A stretch of 64,000 bases of DNA, from the NCBI GenBank assembly GCA_020726505.1, contig JAHLEZ010000001.1, positions 6,262,001 through 6,326,000 on the forward strand, read 5' to 3'. This DNA comes from Leptodontidium sp. MPI-SDFR-AT-0119. Its lineage: Eukaryota > Ascomycota > Leotiomycetes > Helotiales > Leptodontidiaceae. Position numbers and translations under genes: made by a program. This document shows, in pieces, positions 12,325-24,210 of the stretch (the first letter of the stretch is position 1; each line of letters opens with the position of its first letter). The notes beneath the pieces are model-generated. The model was not told where the DNA came from. It did no database searches and saw nothing but the letters and a program-made list of their open reading frames with translations.

Positions 12325-15300
12325 TCACTTCATAATCTTCGCCAAAAACATACTCTTATCCTTCGCTGTAACCTTCTCACTGGGGAAATTCACATCGAAC
12401 AACGCAGCCTGGAACCAAGCTTTTGAATGGACCTGTCTCACGACGAGTTTCTTGATCGGGTCGGATAGTTTCTCGAGCTCGCTGCGGGCGGCGTGGCCGC
12501 CGATGTTGTAGATTAGGGCCTGTGCGAGGAGAGGGCCGAGGTGGGAGACGGCGTTTTCGATTGAGGACTGGAGGGGGGTGGGTTGTGTTGGAAGGGCGAT
12601 AAAAGTGGCCTGGAGATGGAAGTTAGTGAGGTGCAACTTGGGAGGGAAGGGAGGGGAGAAGAGAAAATTACCCAGAAATCGGCTGCGGATGCTTTTGGCA
12701 GTGGTTCGGTGCCTGCGAGGGCTTTGAGGGCGAACATGAATATGAATTCTAGCGATGAGGGAGGCTGGTGACTAAGGACAACCCCTGGGAATTTGGATAG
12801 AAGCCGCTGTAGGAATTCTATTCCTGCTTGTGCGATTTCTGGGTCGTTGCCAGGTTCTAATCAAGTCAGTGAAGAAGAGAGTAGGAAAAGTAGAGACGAA
12901 CCTCCCAAAATTTGCAGTATCTGTGACACCCAGTTCAGCAGAGTATCTAGAATCTCCTTGATATCAGGGGTTAAGTTCTGAGTTGTGATTAGGAAAGCCG
13001 TAGTATTTATCATGCGGCCAAGTCGTGGTGTTTGCGAATTTGCTTTCATCAAGAACTGAGCTGCCATCCTTGAAGGCAGAACAAATGGTCCTGGCTCTTC
13101 TTCTCTGAACCCATGCCGTAAGATCATGCAAAATTCTTCAATGATCTCTCCTCGGTTACCAAGGACATCGAATACGCGGTCCATCATCAGGTATATTCTT
13201 TGCTGGACCTGACTTCCTTTTCCTGTGGTCCAGAAGGGCGATGCTGGCTCTGCTATCCTTTCGAGGTCTACAGGCTTGTCCTCTGGCGCCTGGATACCCT
13301 TTGACATCCCGGCGAGACATTTCAGAGATATGATACCTAGATCTAACGAGGTTAATTCGCTGTTGTTGTTCGTATTGGCAAGCTGAAGACACTTCTCCAC
13401 GTCTACTTGGACGTAATCTAGCAATTGCTCAAGAGGTGCAAGCTTGGCCTCTTCGCCGTCTAATCCTTGAATGATCGAAGCTATTCCTTCCATGACTGCC
13501 TCCTTGACAGTTGCGTCCAACGAGTAATTCGATGCAATATTACCGTAGTGTTGAAGAAAAGCGCCAAGTTCGGGAAGAAGAATAGTTCGGCACTCCGAAC
13601 AAAGTTTCATGATCGATCTCGACGCTGTTTTCGCCAGTGCAGACGAGCTGGTCGCTGCAAAGACGATGTTGAGGACTGCAGGTAAATTCGAAGGCCGATG
13701 CTTGAAGTAATCCGGATACGCGATGACCAGATCTAGGAAACCTTTCATCGCACGAGTCGGAGCTTCTTGGTTGGGATCCGCAATGAGGGCGAGAAGTGAA
13801 GGGGTAAACACTTTGTCTAGATAATCGTCCCTTTCTGGCGCACCGTATACACAGTCAGAAAACCACACTAGACAGTACATCGATGCCTCTAATTCTGCCC
13901 AGTTTCTTTTGACGACTGAGCTCTGGAGCAGGTCGATAAATACTTGAAGAAGTGCAATGCCCGTGGCGAGATAGAACTGCTGTAGTAGATCGGAGAAGTC
14001 TCGGCGCGCATCCTTGAATCCGGTGCGGTCCACGGAATCCCAGGAATTATACTCCTCGGCTGGAGGAAACTGGCTCTTGACCCAACATCTCTCAATGACT
14101 TGCTTGACATGCTCTTGAGCCGCAAGGAACCATCCGGGCTTCTCTTCCTCAACTTCGCTGCTGTAGACATCGTCGATCATCGTCTCAACGAAGGTATTCC
14201 AGAACTCCAGGGCCGGAACATAGATCTTGTCCTCAGAAACTGCGTAGCCCTCAGCTGCAAGAAGAGAGCAGAGAGCAGACAGGTACTGGTGTGACTGCGG
14301 ATCAGTACCGCAGTTTCGCGCCAGGTCTTGTACGGTAGCATCACCAAAAGCAATCATAAACATGCCAAATTGGAGCGAATCGAAGTCGAAATCGCCTTTG
14401 ACTAGTCGTTGGTACCGTTCTTGCGCCCAGGGACTATTGAATAGGCCTTGTAAAATAGCGAAGTCCTCCTTGCGAAGGAACTTAGAATAATTCGTAAGCA
14501 CATCGGAAAGCAGTTCAATCGTAATATCGTAAAGGTCGTCCTGTCCAAGGCACATGATGGAAGGCTGGGTAAGTATCTGTAACGGGTCAAGCATGATACC
14601 GTCATCAACAAAAGCACGGTGTGAGTAAGATACCCATGACTGGAATAATAAGGTCAGTAAATAAACGAAGGTTAGAAGTTTGCGGGCTTTGTGCTGGGTT
14701 GAGTGAGAAACGTGCCTGAAAGCATCTCATAGCTTCCTGTCGTGTTTTCATCTCAGCGGAGCCATCGTTAATGTACTTTGACATTAGTGGAACGATGTCA
14801 TCAACATTGGGTACTACGCTGAGGTGGAATTTATGCCTACAGATCGTCAGCTTGGCTGTCATGGGGATTGGTGGGTCTGACTTAACTGTTTCATAGAGCT
14901 CGAATCAGTCTTCCCTACTTCTTCAACAAGTGTTGCAGCAAACCAGAAGAGAGCTACGGTTTTTGGGACAGAGTTGTTGGCTTTTAAACTCGAGATGTTC
15001 TCAATCATAGAGGCTGTATCTTGAGAATTTTCCAGTGCCACATATGGAAGAGCCTCGTTTGTGCACAGACAAAGCATCAGGTGCTTCACGCACTTTTCCC
15101 ATGATGAAGAGAATTGAAGGAAGTACGCCACCAGGGTTGAGCACAACTTTCTAACCACAAGAGCGCTCTCGGAACCATTCAAGCAACGGATCAGCCAGCC
15201 AATCAGAGTTTGCAGCAGAGCTTGGGCATCCTCCTCACTTAGCGATTTTCTAGGACTAGTTAGCTCTGTTTACTTGCCATGGAGAGACGAGACTTACGCA

Positions 15301-15673
15301 TCAGTGTTGAGCTTGATGGTAAAAGTCAAAGCTGCAAAGAATCTCACTTGCTCGTCCCCGTGACTGAGGAGGCTCGTAGCCAGCTGCCAGCCTTCAGGAG
15401 AGCGCTGGAGTCTCTGTAAAGTCTCTTGGATGCTGGCCACCTTCTCCGGCGCTCCTGGACTGTAGAGTTGAGTAATAAGCTGTGAATATATTAGCAAAAT
15501 GTTCCTGGATTTTCATGTTCGAAATACCACGCCCCCACGTGGTGGCTCTGTGAACGGCACGGCCGATATAAGCCGCTATTGGGAAGGAAGGAGAGATTGA
15601 AGGGCACAAGTGACTAGGATTAACATACTGCTTCTACCTCCCCTAGGGAGGTGGGTACATGGCCATTTTCCAT
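12325..15673 (-). CDS. Importin-beta family karyopherin (Kap122/Pdr6, importin-13 type)
   Basis: This is a 972-residue HEAT-repeat nuclear transport receptor. The N-terminal importin-beta region has LQRLQRSPEGWQLATSLL followed by VRFFAALTFTIKLNTD, as in fungal Kap122/importin-13 proteins. The length is close to importin-13 (about 960). Seven exons splice in one frame: 15673-15629, 15479-15298, 15249-14887, 14836-14716, 14639-12902, 12856-12672 and 12609-12325. All introns are GT-AG except the fourth (14640-14715), which appears to begin with GC. The tiny first exon codes for only 15 residues; its ATG at 15673 was chosen because GTATGT follows in phase with the next exon. Family assignment to Kap122/IPO13 rather than transportin-3/Mtr10 is likely but not certain. 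Cargo cannot be read from the sequence. Confidence 0.85.
14640..14715 (-). other. Intron with a GC 5' splice site (GC-AG)
   Basis: The exon sequence ends CAG and the intron reads GCACGT..CCAG on the minus strand. Using this junction keeps the conserved reading (CFQ then SWVSYSHRAF) in frame. The nearest GT (four bases on) would shift the frame. Confidence 0.6.
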
Positions 15674-15748
15674 GTTGGGTACAATTTGCTTGTTGAGAGA
15701 TCGAAGCAAAGAAAGCGAAGGATTTATCTCCCCCTTCTACAGCGCACG

Positions 15749-15781
15749 TGCCGCTAAGCCTAAAAAGGTATAGCGGGGTTC
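15749..15781 (-). repeat. Short dispersed repeat, inverted copy of 25482-25512
   Basis: The complement of this stretch shares about 28 of 30 bases with 25482-25512, centred on TATACCTTTTTAGGCTTAGCG. It is too short to assign to a named element. A transposon-end fragment is a reasonable guess. Confidence 0.5.
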
Positions 15782-15937
15782 AACACATGGCAAAAAAGTT
15801 GAATATTGTAGAGCCGTGAATGCGTTGTTGTATTCTCCAGGTATGATGAGGCTAGAGCTAAGAATAAAGGGCTCAACGTGGTGGTCCGTGCGCCAACTAC
15901 CTTTGCTTAATGGCCCAGGCATATTCCCGATCCATCA

Positions 15938-16530
15938 ATGCTCACTTCAATACATCTGAGACTCATTCGAGAGAATCATTTAGCCCATCTGCTCTCGGTG
16001 ACTCGAGCTCTCACAACACTTCGATGGGATTGGTACTACTGTCCAGAACCGCCATCCAGCCATGCGGGAAGCCCTTCATTAATTAACCTTGATAAACTTG
16101 CTGTAGATCTGACTCGTCTTCGCCTGACACTGAGAGAGCCGATTATAGGTACCCAGAGTACTCTTGGACAGGGGCTAGAGATTCTATTCCTGACATCAGA
16201 GGTTCATTGCAAGGCATCAATAGCTTTCCTTACTTCGAAAAGCTTGAAATTCCACTACCATGCTTGATGGCAAGTTTCGCATCGTAAACAGTAATCTCAA
16301 TGTTCAAGATGGTTCTAAAGTATATCTAGTACTTGATTTCAGACAATCTGTGGCTACAACGAGAGTGGGAATGGTGGGATTTAAGATTCTTAGTAGCCTT
16401 AAAAGCGTGGCTGAGTATTTGGAAAGACTGCACTCCTAGGTTGAGACTTTTTACACTCTTGTTAAAGCGGATGAATAATGATTGTGGTCTTGCTATGAGG
16501 GAAGAGTTAACTGAATTATGTTCTTAATTC
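15938..16530 (+). pseudogene. F-box/LRR-type fungal protein relic
   Basis: Pieces of a common Pezizomycotina F-box-associated family appear in order: ALTTLRWDWYYCPEP, then INLDKLAVDLTRLRLTL, then FEKLEIPLPCLM, then SDNLWLQREWEWWDL and WKDCTPRLRLFTLLL. They lie in different frames with stops between them and there is no F-box start, so this is a truncated, frameshifted copy. The family match is from pattern memory. Confidence 0.55.
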
Positions 16531-17117
16531 GGTTTGAAAGTTAAGATTATAAAGCTTAAGAAAGATAATTAGACGGGAACTTTTGCTTTTAGACTTCTAT
16601 TTTGTGTAGAGGATTAAAGACCAATGAACTATTACATACTCTTTTACCTGCTTCTTATAACTACTAAATCTCCCGTCCTTGAGATAAGACAATCTAACGC
16701 TCTCATAGAACAGCTACATAATAACATCTTTTTTAAAATTGGGCTTTATGCCTGACTTATAAATTACAACAATAACAAACTTTACACAAGCATATATTCA
16801 ACTGTATTCTGATTTGATTAATACCTTCGTCTCTTCCGACATTCGGCCAGTCCGGCAATGAATTTACCCCTTTACCCCTCGTTTAGCGCGAAAACCCCCG
16901 CATTTCTACCTTCAAAGGGGGAACTACGTACATTAAAATAAAATACATATAAAAAAGAATCTTCCTAGGTATGCGAAGAGTAAGTTCCCCTCTCGTCAAC
17001 TTCTCTCGCAATTATAAATTCACAACACATAATAAACGCATCCGAGTACCGAATCCACATCAACGAACCCCACCTACCAAAGGAGTCGCCCTTTTCCACC
17101 AAACCACAACCACCAAA
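16531..17117. other. AT-rich intergenic, promoter side of the next gene
   Basis: No coding sequence recognised. The base composition is clearly more A+T-rich than the flanking genes (16530-16800). Confidence 0.5.
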
Positions 17118-17834
17118 ATGCGTCTCCCTTACGTCGACCCAAACACCATCACCTCCCCCGCCGAAACCGCCGTCGTCGAGCGCGTACGAGCCCGCCGCTC
17201 CCCTCGTCCCCTTCAAGCCCTCGATCTCACACTCCTGCACTCCCCCGCCGTAGCCGACGGCTGGAACTCCTTCCTAGGAGCCGTCCGCACGAAAACTAGT
17301 CTCGCGGACGATATACGCGAGATAGCCATCTGTCGCGTAGCAGTTATCAACGAAGCGTGGTATGAATGGGCGCATCATGCTCCGCTGGCTAAAGCTGGGG
17401 GTGTGAGTGACGAGGGCTTGAAGGTTCTTGAGGAGGGCAATCTAGAGGGTAAGGAGAGGAGTGGGGGATTAAGTGAGAAGCAGTGGGCGGTTGTTAGGTA
17501 CACGGATGCGATGACGAGGGATGTTAGTGTTAAGGAGGAGGTTTTTGAGGAGTTAAAGAGGCATTTTGATGAGAAAGAGGTCGTGGAGATTACCGCTACG
17601 GTTAGTCATTGTTTGGTCTCCTATTACTTTAGAAATGGGCTTTTGAACATAGATTTGGGACTTTGCTGATTTGTGGATATGAAGGTTGCTTGTTATAACT
17701 GTGTGAGCAGATTTCTGGTTGCGTTGGATGGTAAGTCTCGTCTTCGTCTTTACTCCTTTGTGAATGTAAGTGTTGACTATGAAATAGTGGGAGAGAAGAA
17801 TGGTGTCAAAGGTCTTGCGGTCTCTGATAGATGA
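17118..17834 (+). CDS. Carboxymuconolactone decarboxylase / AhpD-fold protein
   Basis: The product is a small protein of about 190 residues with the CMD/AhpD-like helical fold. It has a helix around DIREIAICRVAVINEAWYEW followed by AHHAPLAKAGGVSDEGL, then a second half with QWAVVRYTDAMTRD and VEITATV. Three exons join in frame: 17118-17600 (GTTAGT donor), 17685-17730 (GTAAGT donor) and 17788-17834. They give a C-terminus CYNCVSRFLVALDVGEKNG typical of fungal members. The start at 17118 has CAAA before ATG; a longer frame from 16971 is in frame but lacks conserved sequence. The CxxC pair of true AhpD peroxidase partners is not seen in the central helix. The reaction is therefore unknown, and members include decarboxylases and uncharacterised oxidoreductases. 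Confidence 0.8.
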
Positions 17835-18415
17835 TTCGTTTGTATAATACATACAGAGGCATTGTATTTACGGAAAACCCGAGCATGGTTCAAGGACCTG
17901 AAGCAGGTACCCGGTGTATCTGATTGTGACCTAAGACCGAAATCTCACTTACGATTGGGGATCAAAAACATTGCTAAGTGGCGAGGCTTGAAGGGCTACA
18001 TAGGGTGTACGAATGTTGCGAGATGTACTATTGAATTCGAGATACAGTTGCAATGTAGGTTTTTATTTAATAGGCCAAGAACACTTACCATAGAGCGCGG
18101 AAGCAAGAGAAGATTTCAGTTACCTCAAAAGCAATTGTGATCGCATATCACTCACCTTGACATATGATGTAACAGTCACTTCGAACCCCCGAAGCCGCGA
18201 AATTAGCAACATCTAACCCCCACCGAAACGACCATGAAATACGTTCTCATATAAGGGGAAGGACAAGCGAGCAATCAAACGTCTATCACGTCGCGTACTT
18301 AACGCATTAGAGACTCGTCACTTTTTCTTTACTTATTTTACATATCTTTCTTATTTTCTTTTGTATTTTTTCCATTAAGATCATCCACCCACTCCCCCCA
18401 AATCCTCAAAACCAT
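17835..18415. other. Intergenic
   Basis: A 92-codon open frame at 17862-18140 has no recognisable features. The 18300-18415 part is T/C-rich and looks like a promoter and leader for the gene starting at 18416. Confidence 0.4.
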
Positions 18416-19861
18416 ATGGAAGGAAATTCGTATTTTGATAATCGATTTCGAAATGGTGGCCTCAAAAGCGACTACAAAGCCAGTAACTCCATCTACAGGA
18501 GTGGTTCATCCGCGGTATCAAGCGCAGGAACTCGCGAAGTTGCAATTGTCCTGATCATCGACATTCCAGAGATGTTTGTACGAGTGTCACCTCTTAATCA
18601 AGATGTGTACTATACTTATGATCTCGCAGGGAATATTCTAAATGTGAAATGCACACATAACAAGAAGCCCGCTTATGTATACTCTAATCTAAACGACATC
18701 TCCTTACCTGACTTTGGGATATCGAGATCGAAGAGCTTTTTAATTTCGCGCTGGGACAGGGTTGAGAAATTATATTGTCTTAACTCGGGCAAAATTGAGA
18801 ATCAAACTATGAGATGTCCTGGCAGGAAAGAATCTAGCCAACCTCGCCACCAGCCAGGAAAACTGCAACACGTCTTAGAAACACGAACTGAAGTATCACC
18901 ATCTTCTAGAAGCGTATCTAGTTGGGATATGCCGCAGCTGGTATCAGACATCGAAAATGTCATGTCCAATGACTGCGAGACGAACATAAGGTATGTCACC
19001 ATGACCCGAGGCTAGGAAATGGCACAGACTGACACTCTCAGGCGCTATCTCGACGAATTCATCTAAACAATGCAATGCCTCTAAGCCAAAGCAGCCGTAT
19101 CTAACACCCCCGACACTTTAACAAACGCAGACATTAGCCACTTCGCAACCTCCTGCTCAAACCTCGCACAAAGCAACTTCGACAACGGCCGCAGTATTCC
19201 AGAGTCACCACTCCTCGCCCTCCTCAACCACTGCCAGTACCTCCTCTCCATCTAACTAGCCCGCAACAACCCTTCCGTGCACGAATATTCTTCTCCATCC
19301 GCATCCCGAGATCTAGATCTAGATAAACCTCTTGGCAGCATCGAAAACATCCATGACTATTTCCCCACCTATCCATTACCACCCTCTGACCCATCGGATA
19401 GCGGATATGGTGATTTTGACGACAATGAGTATATATCTATGAGTCAGAGTCCAAATGAGGATTCACCAAATTGCTCGTCGGTGTTTGAACCTGTTCGTGA
19501 GGAGGATTTGTCGGATAGTGAGGAGAGCGATGTGGATATGGAAACAGATGAGGCTGCTGTTTTGAGTCCGAGAATACCAAGGAAGAAGAAGAGGACTTTG
19601 AGTGAGACTGTGAGAGATCCGGGGTATAAGACTCTTGAGCCGGTTGTGCGAGTTATAGAGGATGTACAGCCTGTCTTAGTTGAAGATAGGGAAGATGTGA
19701 TTAATCCGAAAGAGGGCACGCTGCTGAATCCGATTGAATTGGACGAGATGGTGACGGAGAATGAGGGTAGTGAGGAAGAGGAAGGTGAGATTGAGAGCCC
19801 TGGCTGTCGTGCGCAGAATGTTGGGTTTGAGACATTTCTCAAGCACCTCTCGGTTGGTTGA
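18416..19861 (+). pseudogene. Hypothetical gene interrupted by three TAA codons
   Basis: No named domain is recognised. An open frame from ATG 18416 (about 190 codons) runs to a textbook 51-nt intron (18991-19041, GTATGT..CTGAC..TCAG). After it the same frame continues to 19861 with helical, then acidic Ser/Glu-rich sequence including KKKR at about residue 390, a possible nuclear signal. Only three codons interrupt it: TAA at 19064-19066, 19082-19084 and 19253-19255, each following a C-ending codon, so a single C-to-T change of CAA would explain each one. Flanking peptides such as AKAAVSNTPDTLTNADISHF and LLALLNHCQYLLSI look fully protein-like. Alternatives are a recently inactivated gene, stop-codon readthrough, or one long 348-nt intron 18991-19338 that would remove all stops and also keep the frame. 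Confidence 0.5.
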
Positions 19862-19896
19862 TTTGAGATAGAAATTGGGAGTTGGGATTTGGAAAG

Positions 19897-19927
<31 letters not shown>

Positions 19928-20293
19928 CACGGGGGATGTGATTTGAGAATTCGGTGGGCGGTGATAAATTTTGGTGTTGGAGGTTTTTTTTAATTTTTTT
20001 TTAGTTTTTTTTAGATTAGGGCTGGAATTGGGACTTTGACTGGCGTTCAGAATTGTAGCAAATGCTATTCTAGGCTGGGGACTTAGACGGCTTATGAGAT
20101 CTCTCTCGCTAAATGTAGGTGTTTATCCAGAGAGAAGCTGCTGGCATATGACATACTTTGTATACCTTCAACATATATAGATTAACCCTACCAAACCCCA
20201 CAGGTGGTTTTCCCGCATTCATCCATCCACCTTTCACTGTCTAACTCTCCCTCCCCACCTGAGGCCTTTGTGCAATACCTTCAACCGTATCCT
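19862..20293. other. Intergenic with A25 homopolymer
   Basis: A run of 25 A lies at 19903-19927, followed by T-rich tracts at 19980-20012. This is downstream of the interrupted gene and upstream of the UstYa-like gene. No coding signal is present. Confidence 0.6.
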
Positions 20294-21286
20294 ATGATGA
20301 CCACCCAACACGCAGAAGATGAACTCGGACTCCTAAATGAGGAACACAAACAGCAGCCAGACTCCAAAGCTTGGAAGGCATGGCTTATTCCCGTGGCGTG
20401 CCTCATCCTAGGTTTTGTGACAGGCGCTCTTTTCCACAGGGATGCCGTCTCGGGAACGATGGGGGCTGGTGTTGAGACTCATACGCATGTGCAAAGTAAA
20501 AAAGTGGTGAACGGGTCTTTTGATTTGGGGGCAAAAATTCCGTGAGTTGATTTTTGTGACATCGCGATGCGCTTGTATTGGGGAGTAAGATATTGAGGGA
20601 TGGGTTTTTATCGAGGACCTGATGATTGAGGATTTACAGCTTGGGCAGAAACGAAGACGTTTTGGCCTGATCCGGAGTTCAAGAAGGAGGAGGCTAATGA
20701 GACGGATGCTAAGTGGGAGGAGCTTATGCCTCGTGAGTTTTGTCTGTGTACTGTTTACGTGTTCGGCGTTTTGTCTAGATTGGAGTGGAGGACCTGCATA
20801 TTGATATGAATGTGATGTATCTAGTGGGATGAGGATTTATTGAGATAAATTGGAGAGGTGACCCTATGATATACAGCGGTTTACCTACGAATCTCACACA
20901 GACCAAAGTCGTCGCTGCGTTTCACCAGATGCATTGCTTAGTATATCACCCTTCCTCTCCCCTCTCCCTCCCAAAATCCGGGTTTAACAACACACATCAC
21001 CACAAAACCTCATTCGCCGTAGTTTCGCAGTCTCTATCTCCGATCTACACATATTCCCCTACCTAATTGGCAACTCTCCAGCCATTGGGATGACTGCTTT
21101 GAGTATCTGAGGCAAGAACTTATGTGTATGGCTAATACTACATTGGAGAAGCCTGAGAGGGATGATAGAGGGGAGCTTGTTACGCGTGTGGATGGATGGG
21201 GGACGGAGAGGGTCTGTAGGAGTTGGGAGGGGGTTAAGGGGTGTCGCAAGGGCACCCGGGGGATGGCGGAGGTGGAGTTTGATTGA
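20294..21286 (+). CDS. UstYa-like (DUF3328) protein, possibly non-functional
   Basis: UstYa-like proteins are membrane-anchored oxidases that act in fungal peptide and other secondary-metabolite pathways. Seen here are an N-terminal cytoplasmic tail, one membrane helix (WLIPVACLILGFVTGALF), FWPDPEFKKEEANETDAKWEE, the first signature HQMHC (about 20923-20937), the second HWDDC followed by FEYLRQELMCMANTTLE, and the closing DGWGTERVCRSWEGVKGC. Exon 1 is 20294-20541 with a GTGAGT donor and the stop is at 21284-21286. I could not join the middle exons in one frame: the acceptors at about 20639, 20778 and 21030 each leave a one-base mismatch. Either the gene is a pseudogene with small indels or the splicing is not what I read. 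No precursor peptide or core synthase gene is beside it. Confidence 0.65.
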
Positions 21287-22554
21287 GATGATGAGGAATA
21301 GCGGAGGAGGCGAAGAAAGAGAGATGAGTGTTTTTGAATTCAAAAATTACGAAAGAAGGAGATACGAGACCATGAGTCGAAGCCTGAAAAGGGTTTTCTA
21401 AATGTAAACACTCAAAGTAAACAGAGGTGGACCAAGGCTGTAACACGTTCAGGTTAGTTCACTTCCGTTCCGCTTTGCCGAATACAATTTCGCTATCTAA
21501 AATATCAAAAACTAAAGCCGCCAATAAACAAAGTGGTCTAATAAGTCCACTCATCCTCGCTCCAAAGCTCCAAAGAGTCCAAGCCCATCCTCGCTTAACT
21601 AGATCACCCCTGAATCCAGATCCACCCATCGTCCGCTCAATCTCCCCCTTTCCCTTTCCCAAACCCAACCTACATCTACGCAAATAAGCACAACTCCCCG
21701 GCTCAGTCTACCATACCATCTATTCTGGCCCAGCAAAGGCATTCTTTGGTCCCTGGGAGCAACACTTCCCACACCCCCTTCTCAACCCCCAGCGGACTCT
21801 TCACCCTGAGTGGTATCGTGCAATGTCACATCAAGTCGTCCAATCATAGTGCATCCGGTCCAATCATGATCACATCTTATACTTAGAGCATCATCTCCCA
21901 TTCCACTCGCAATGAGTACATCCACCGCACGAGCCTCATAGGCAGTTGCATTCTTTCAAGCTGACTTTGGACGCAAAGTTCGGTTCTCTAAAGCTTCGTC
22001 TCCACCCCCTTGGCCTCTCTGCCGCGAATTGGCTTGCCAGTAATTGGCGCTTATGAAGACGTAGACACATACTCTGCTCGTTGAGGATGAGTGGAATGCG
22101 CCGAACTTCCTTTTTAGAGATTTTCTGGACCGAAGTTTAGTAAGAGAAGTCTGAGGAAGAGGAGATTAAGTGAACTTATTATTGTCCGCAGCGGGTTTGT
22201 TGGTAGGCGAGGATGAGAAGCGAGGCAAAAGAAGCATTGTCCATGAGTCCGTCCTCAGCAAATTTAGAGATAGTGAGGGGTATTACGAAGGTGTTTCTTT
22301 CCTCTTTCTCTTTCTCTTTCGCTAACTTGAGAAATCCTATTACTTTATGCTCAATTCCTTGTGTAATTTGGCAAAAATTCAATACCCTCCGCACTCACAT
22401 CAAACGATTTAGACCGCCCGAAGCTTTGAGGAGAAGATAATATGGGAGTTTTATTACAAGTGACTACACTAAAACACTAAGGCTAGCTTCTTTTTCTGCA
22501 TTTACTGGCTTACAATCTACTTATTAATAACACACTTCTTTCCCTGCCACGTCA
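21287..22554. other. Intergenic, no gene recognised
   Basis: Short frames on both strands have low-complexity Pro/Ser/Arg composition only. Nothing can be supported as a gene in this 1.2 kb. Confidence 0.4.
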
Positions 22555-22860
22555 CATCAGCGACCTTCTTCCAGACCTCCCGCTGGTCTATTACCATGTC
22601 CCGGGTGTAGAAAATCCTATAATCCGCATCCTGTCTGACAAAATTCGAGCCTATCTATTTCCCAGGACCGGTACCCAACTGACTCGGCACAATAACAGCT
22701 CTCAGGCTAACGAAAGCGCTCGTCAGTCTGTATAGACAGGCGTCAGTGACTTTAGCCAGAACAGCCTTCTGCTCCTTCGTCGCGAGCCCCATGAAGTTCT
22801 AAGCACCAGTAGTGATTGAATAGCGTACCACAGCCCGAACAACACACTATTTCTCGCTTC
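22555..22860 (-). pseudogene. Short coding relic with two in-frame TAG codons
   Basis: One minus-strand frame reads as coherent protein for about 100 codons (for example ATKEQKAVLAKVTDACLYRL and DYRIFYTRDMVIDQREVWKK) but contains two TAG codons. Both could be mutated CAG. The family is not recognised, and it may be part of a mobile element because a dispersed repeat begins immediately beside it. Confidence 0.4.
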
Positions 22861-22863
22861 TTA

Positions 22864-22925
22864 GGGGCTCGTTACAGGCAGCCCTACAGGGCCTTTAGGA
22901 GGGTGTTTCTGGTGGCAGCTAAGGG
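22864..22925 (+). repeat. Dispersed repeat copy 1 (direct copy of 25530-25591)
   Basis: About 62 bp run from GGGGCTCGTTACAGG to GGCAGCTAAGGG. The copy at 25530-25591 matches over most of the length, and several of the differences are C in one copy and T in the other. Confidence 0.65.
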
Positions 22926-24210
22926 GGATATGGTCAGGACAAGAAGAAAGATGGCGACAACCTCTTGAGGTTACAGGATTCCAAGTGAATTCTCATCATC
23001 CAATGATGAGTTGACTATCAATTGAATGGCTTTTTCTCAAATTTCATGTTTGTACCTTGCGAATCAACAAACAAGTTGGTGAAATATTTTGTGTAAGGCA
23101 TCAATATGCAGGCATTAGTATGCCGCCGCGGGCAAACGCTCAGCCTTATCTCGACCAGCTCAATTCCTTTGTGCCTCTGCTGGCCGATCAACACTTCACT
23201 TTTCTTCCATTGCATCTACAAACCAGTCGTTAATGAGTAATTGAGTGAATATATCCAATATACGCCCGATTTACCACCCTGTCGGGCATTGCGTGTCCAA
23301 TTTAACGAATGTTTGGAGACTAACCATCACCTAGAGTCACTGTTGAACGTCTAAAGGGGAAGGAAGACGGATATATAAAAAGGTGGACACAGATGATATT
23401 AGTGAATGAGCCTATCTTCATTCAACTGTAATGTCTGCTTCAACTCTCCTGTTCATTCACTATTCCTCTCTATCTCTCTCTACATTCTCTTGTATATATG
23501 TTCTGCGATCCATCTGTTACTCATCTCTTTCCCTCCTATTCATATGCCCCGCTCCAGTCATTCTCGATGCCCTCAAATATCCAACTCAATACACCTCCAT
23601 CCCCATATCCAACCCTAAGCCAAGACCAAAGCCAAAGCCATTATCTAGAAACAAAAGAAAACCCCAAGACAAAACTAGATGTCGATTCCAATCTGTCTTC
23701 TCCCCCTGCTCCTCCTCCTCTTCCTTATTTCCCGTATATCTCTTCACATTACCACGACCTCCCACACTCTTTCTTGGTCTCTCTGTAAACAAAAACGCTC
23801 ACTCAAATGTAAATAAATGGTATCATCCCATACGCCTCGCAAAACAAAAATGCCATCTCTCTTCTCTTTGTTGGTCCGGTCATCAATCTCATCTTGTTGC
23901 TATCTCATCTCGGTTCGTTCTTGGGTATCATGCGATCAATCTTCCCTTCTTCTTTCCTTTGTATTCTTCGCGTCTCTGTGTATATGTATGTATGTGTGCA
24001 TGTATAGGTATAAATGTGTGTCGCTGTCGCTAAATCAATGCTGGATTCGTTCGTTCTGTAGTCTTTCAATCTGTCAATATTTGTCCGTTTGTTCGTTCTG
24101 TATATCCGTCCGTGTTCGTGCATTCTCTCTCCCATCTTCCGCTTCAATCGTGGTGTTGTTCCGACCCCTGCACCTGCAGTCATCCTCCCCTCGCTCCTAC
24201 ACACACTCAC
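22926..24210. other. Pyrimidine-rich intergenic stretch
   Basis: From about 23400 to 24300 the plus strand is strongly C/T-rich with many TCTC and CCTC runs. The long open frames there are low-complexity artefacts. Most of it probably belongs to the 3' UTR and downstream region of the minus-strand gene at 24211-24954. Confidence 0.5.
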
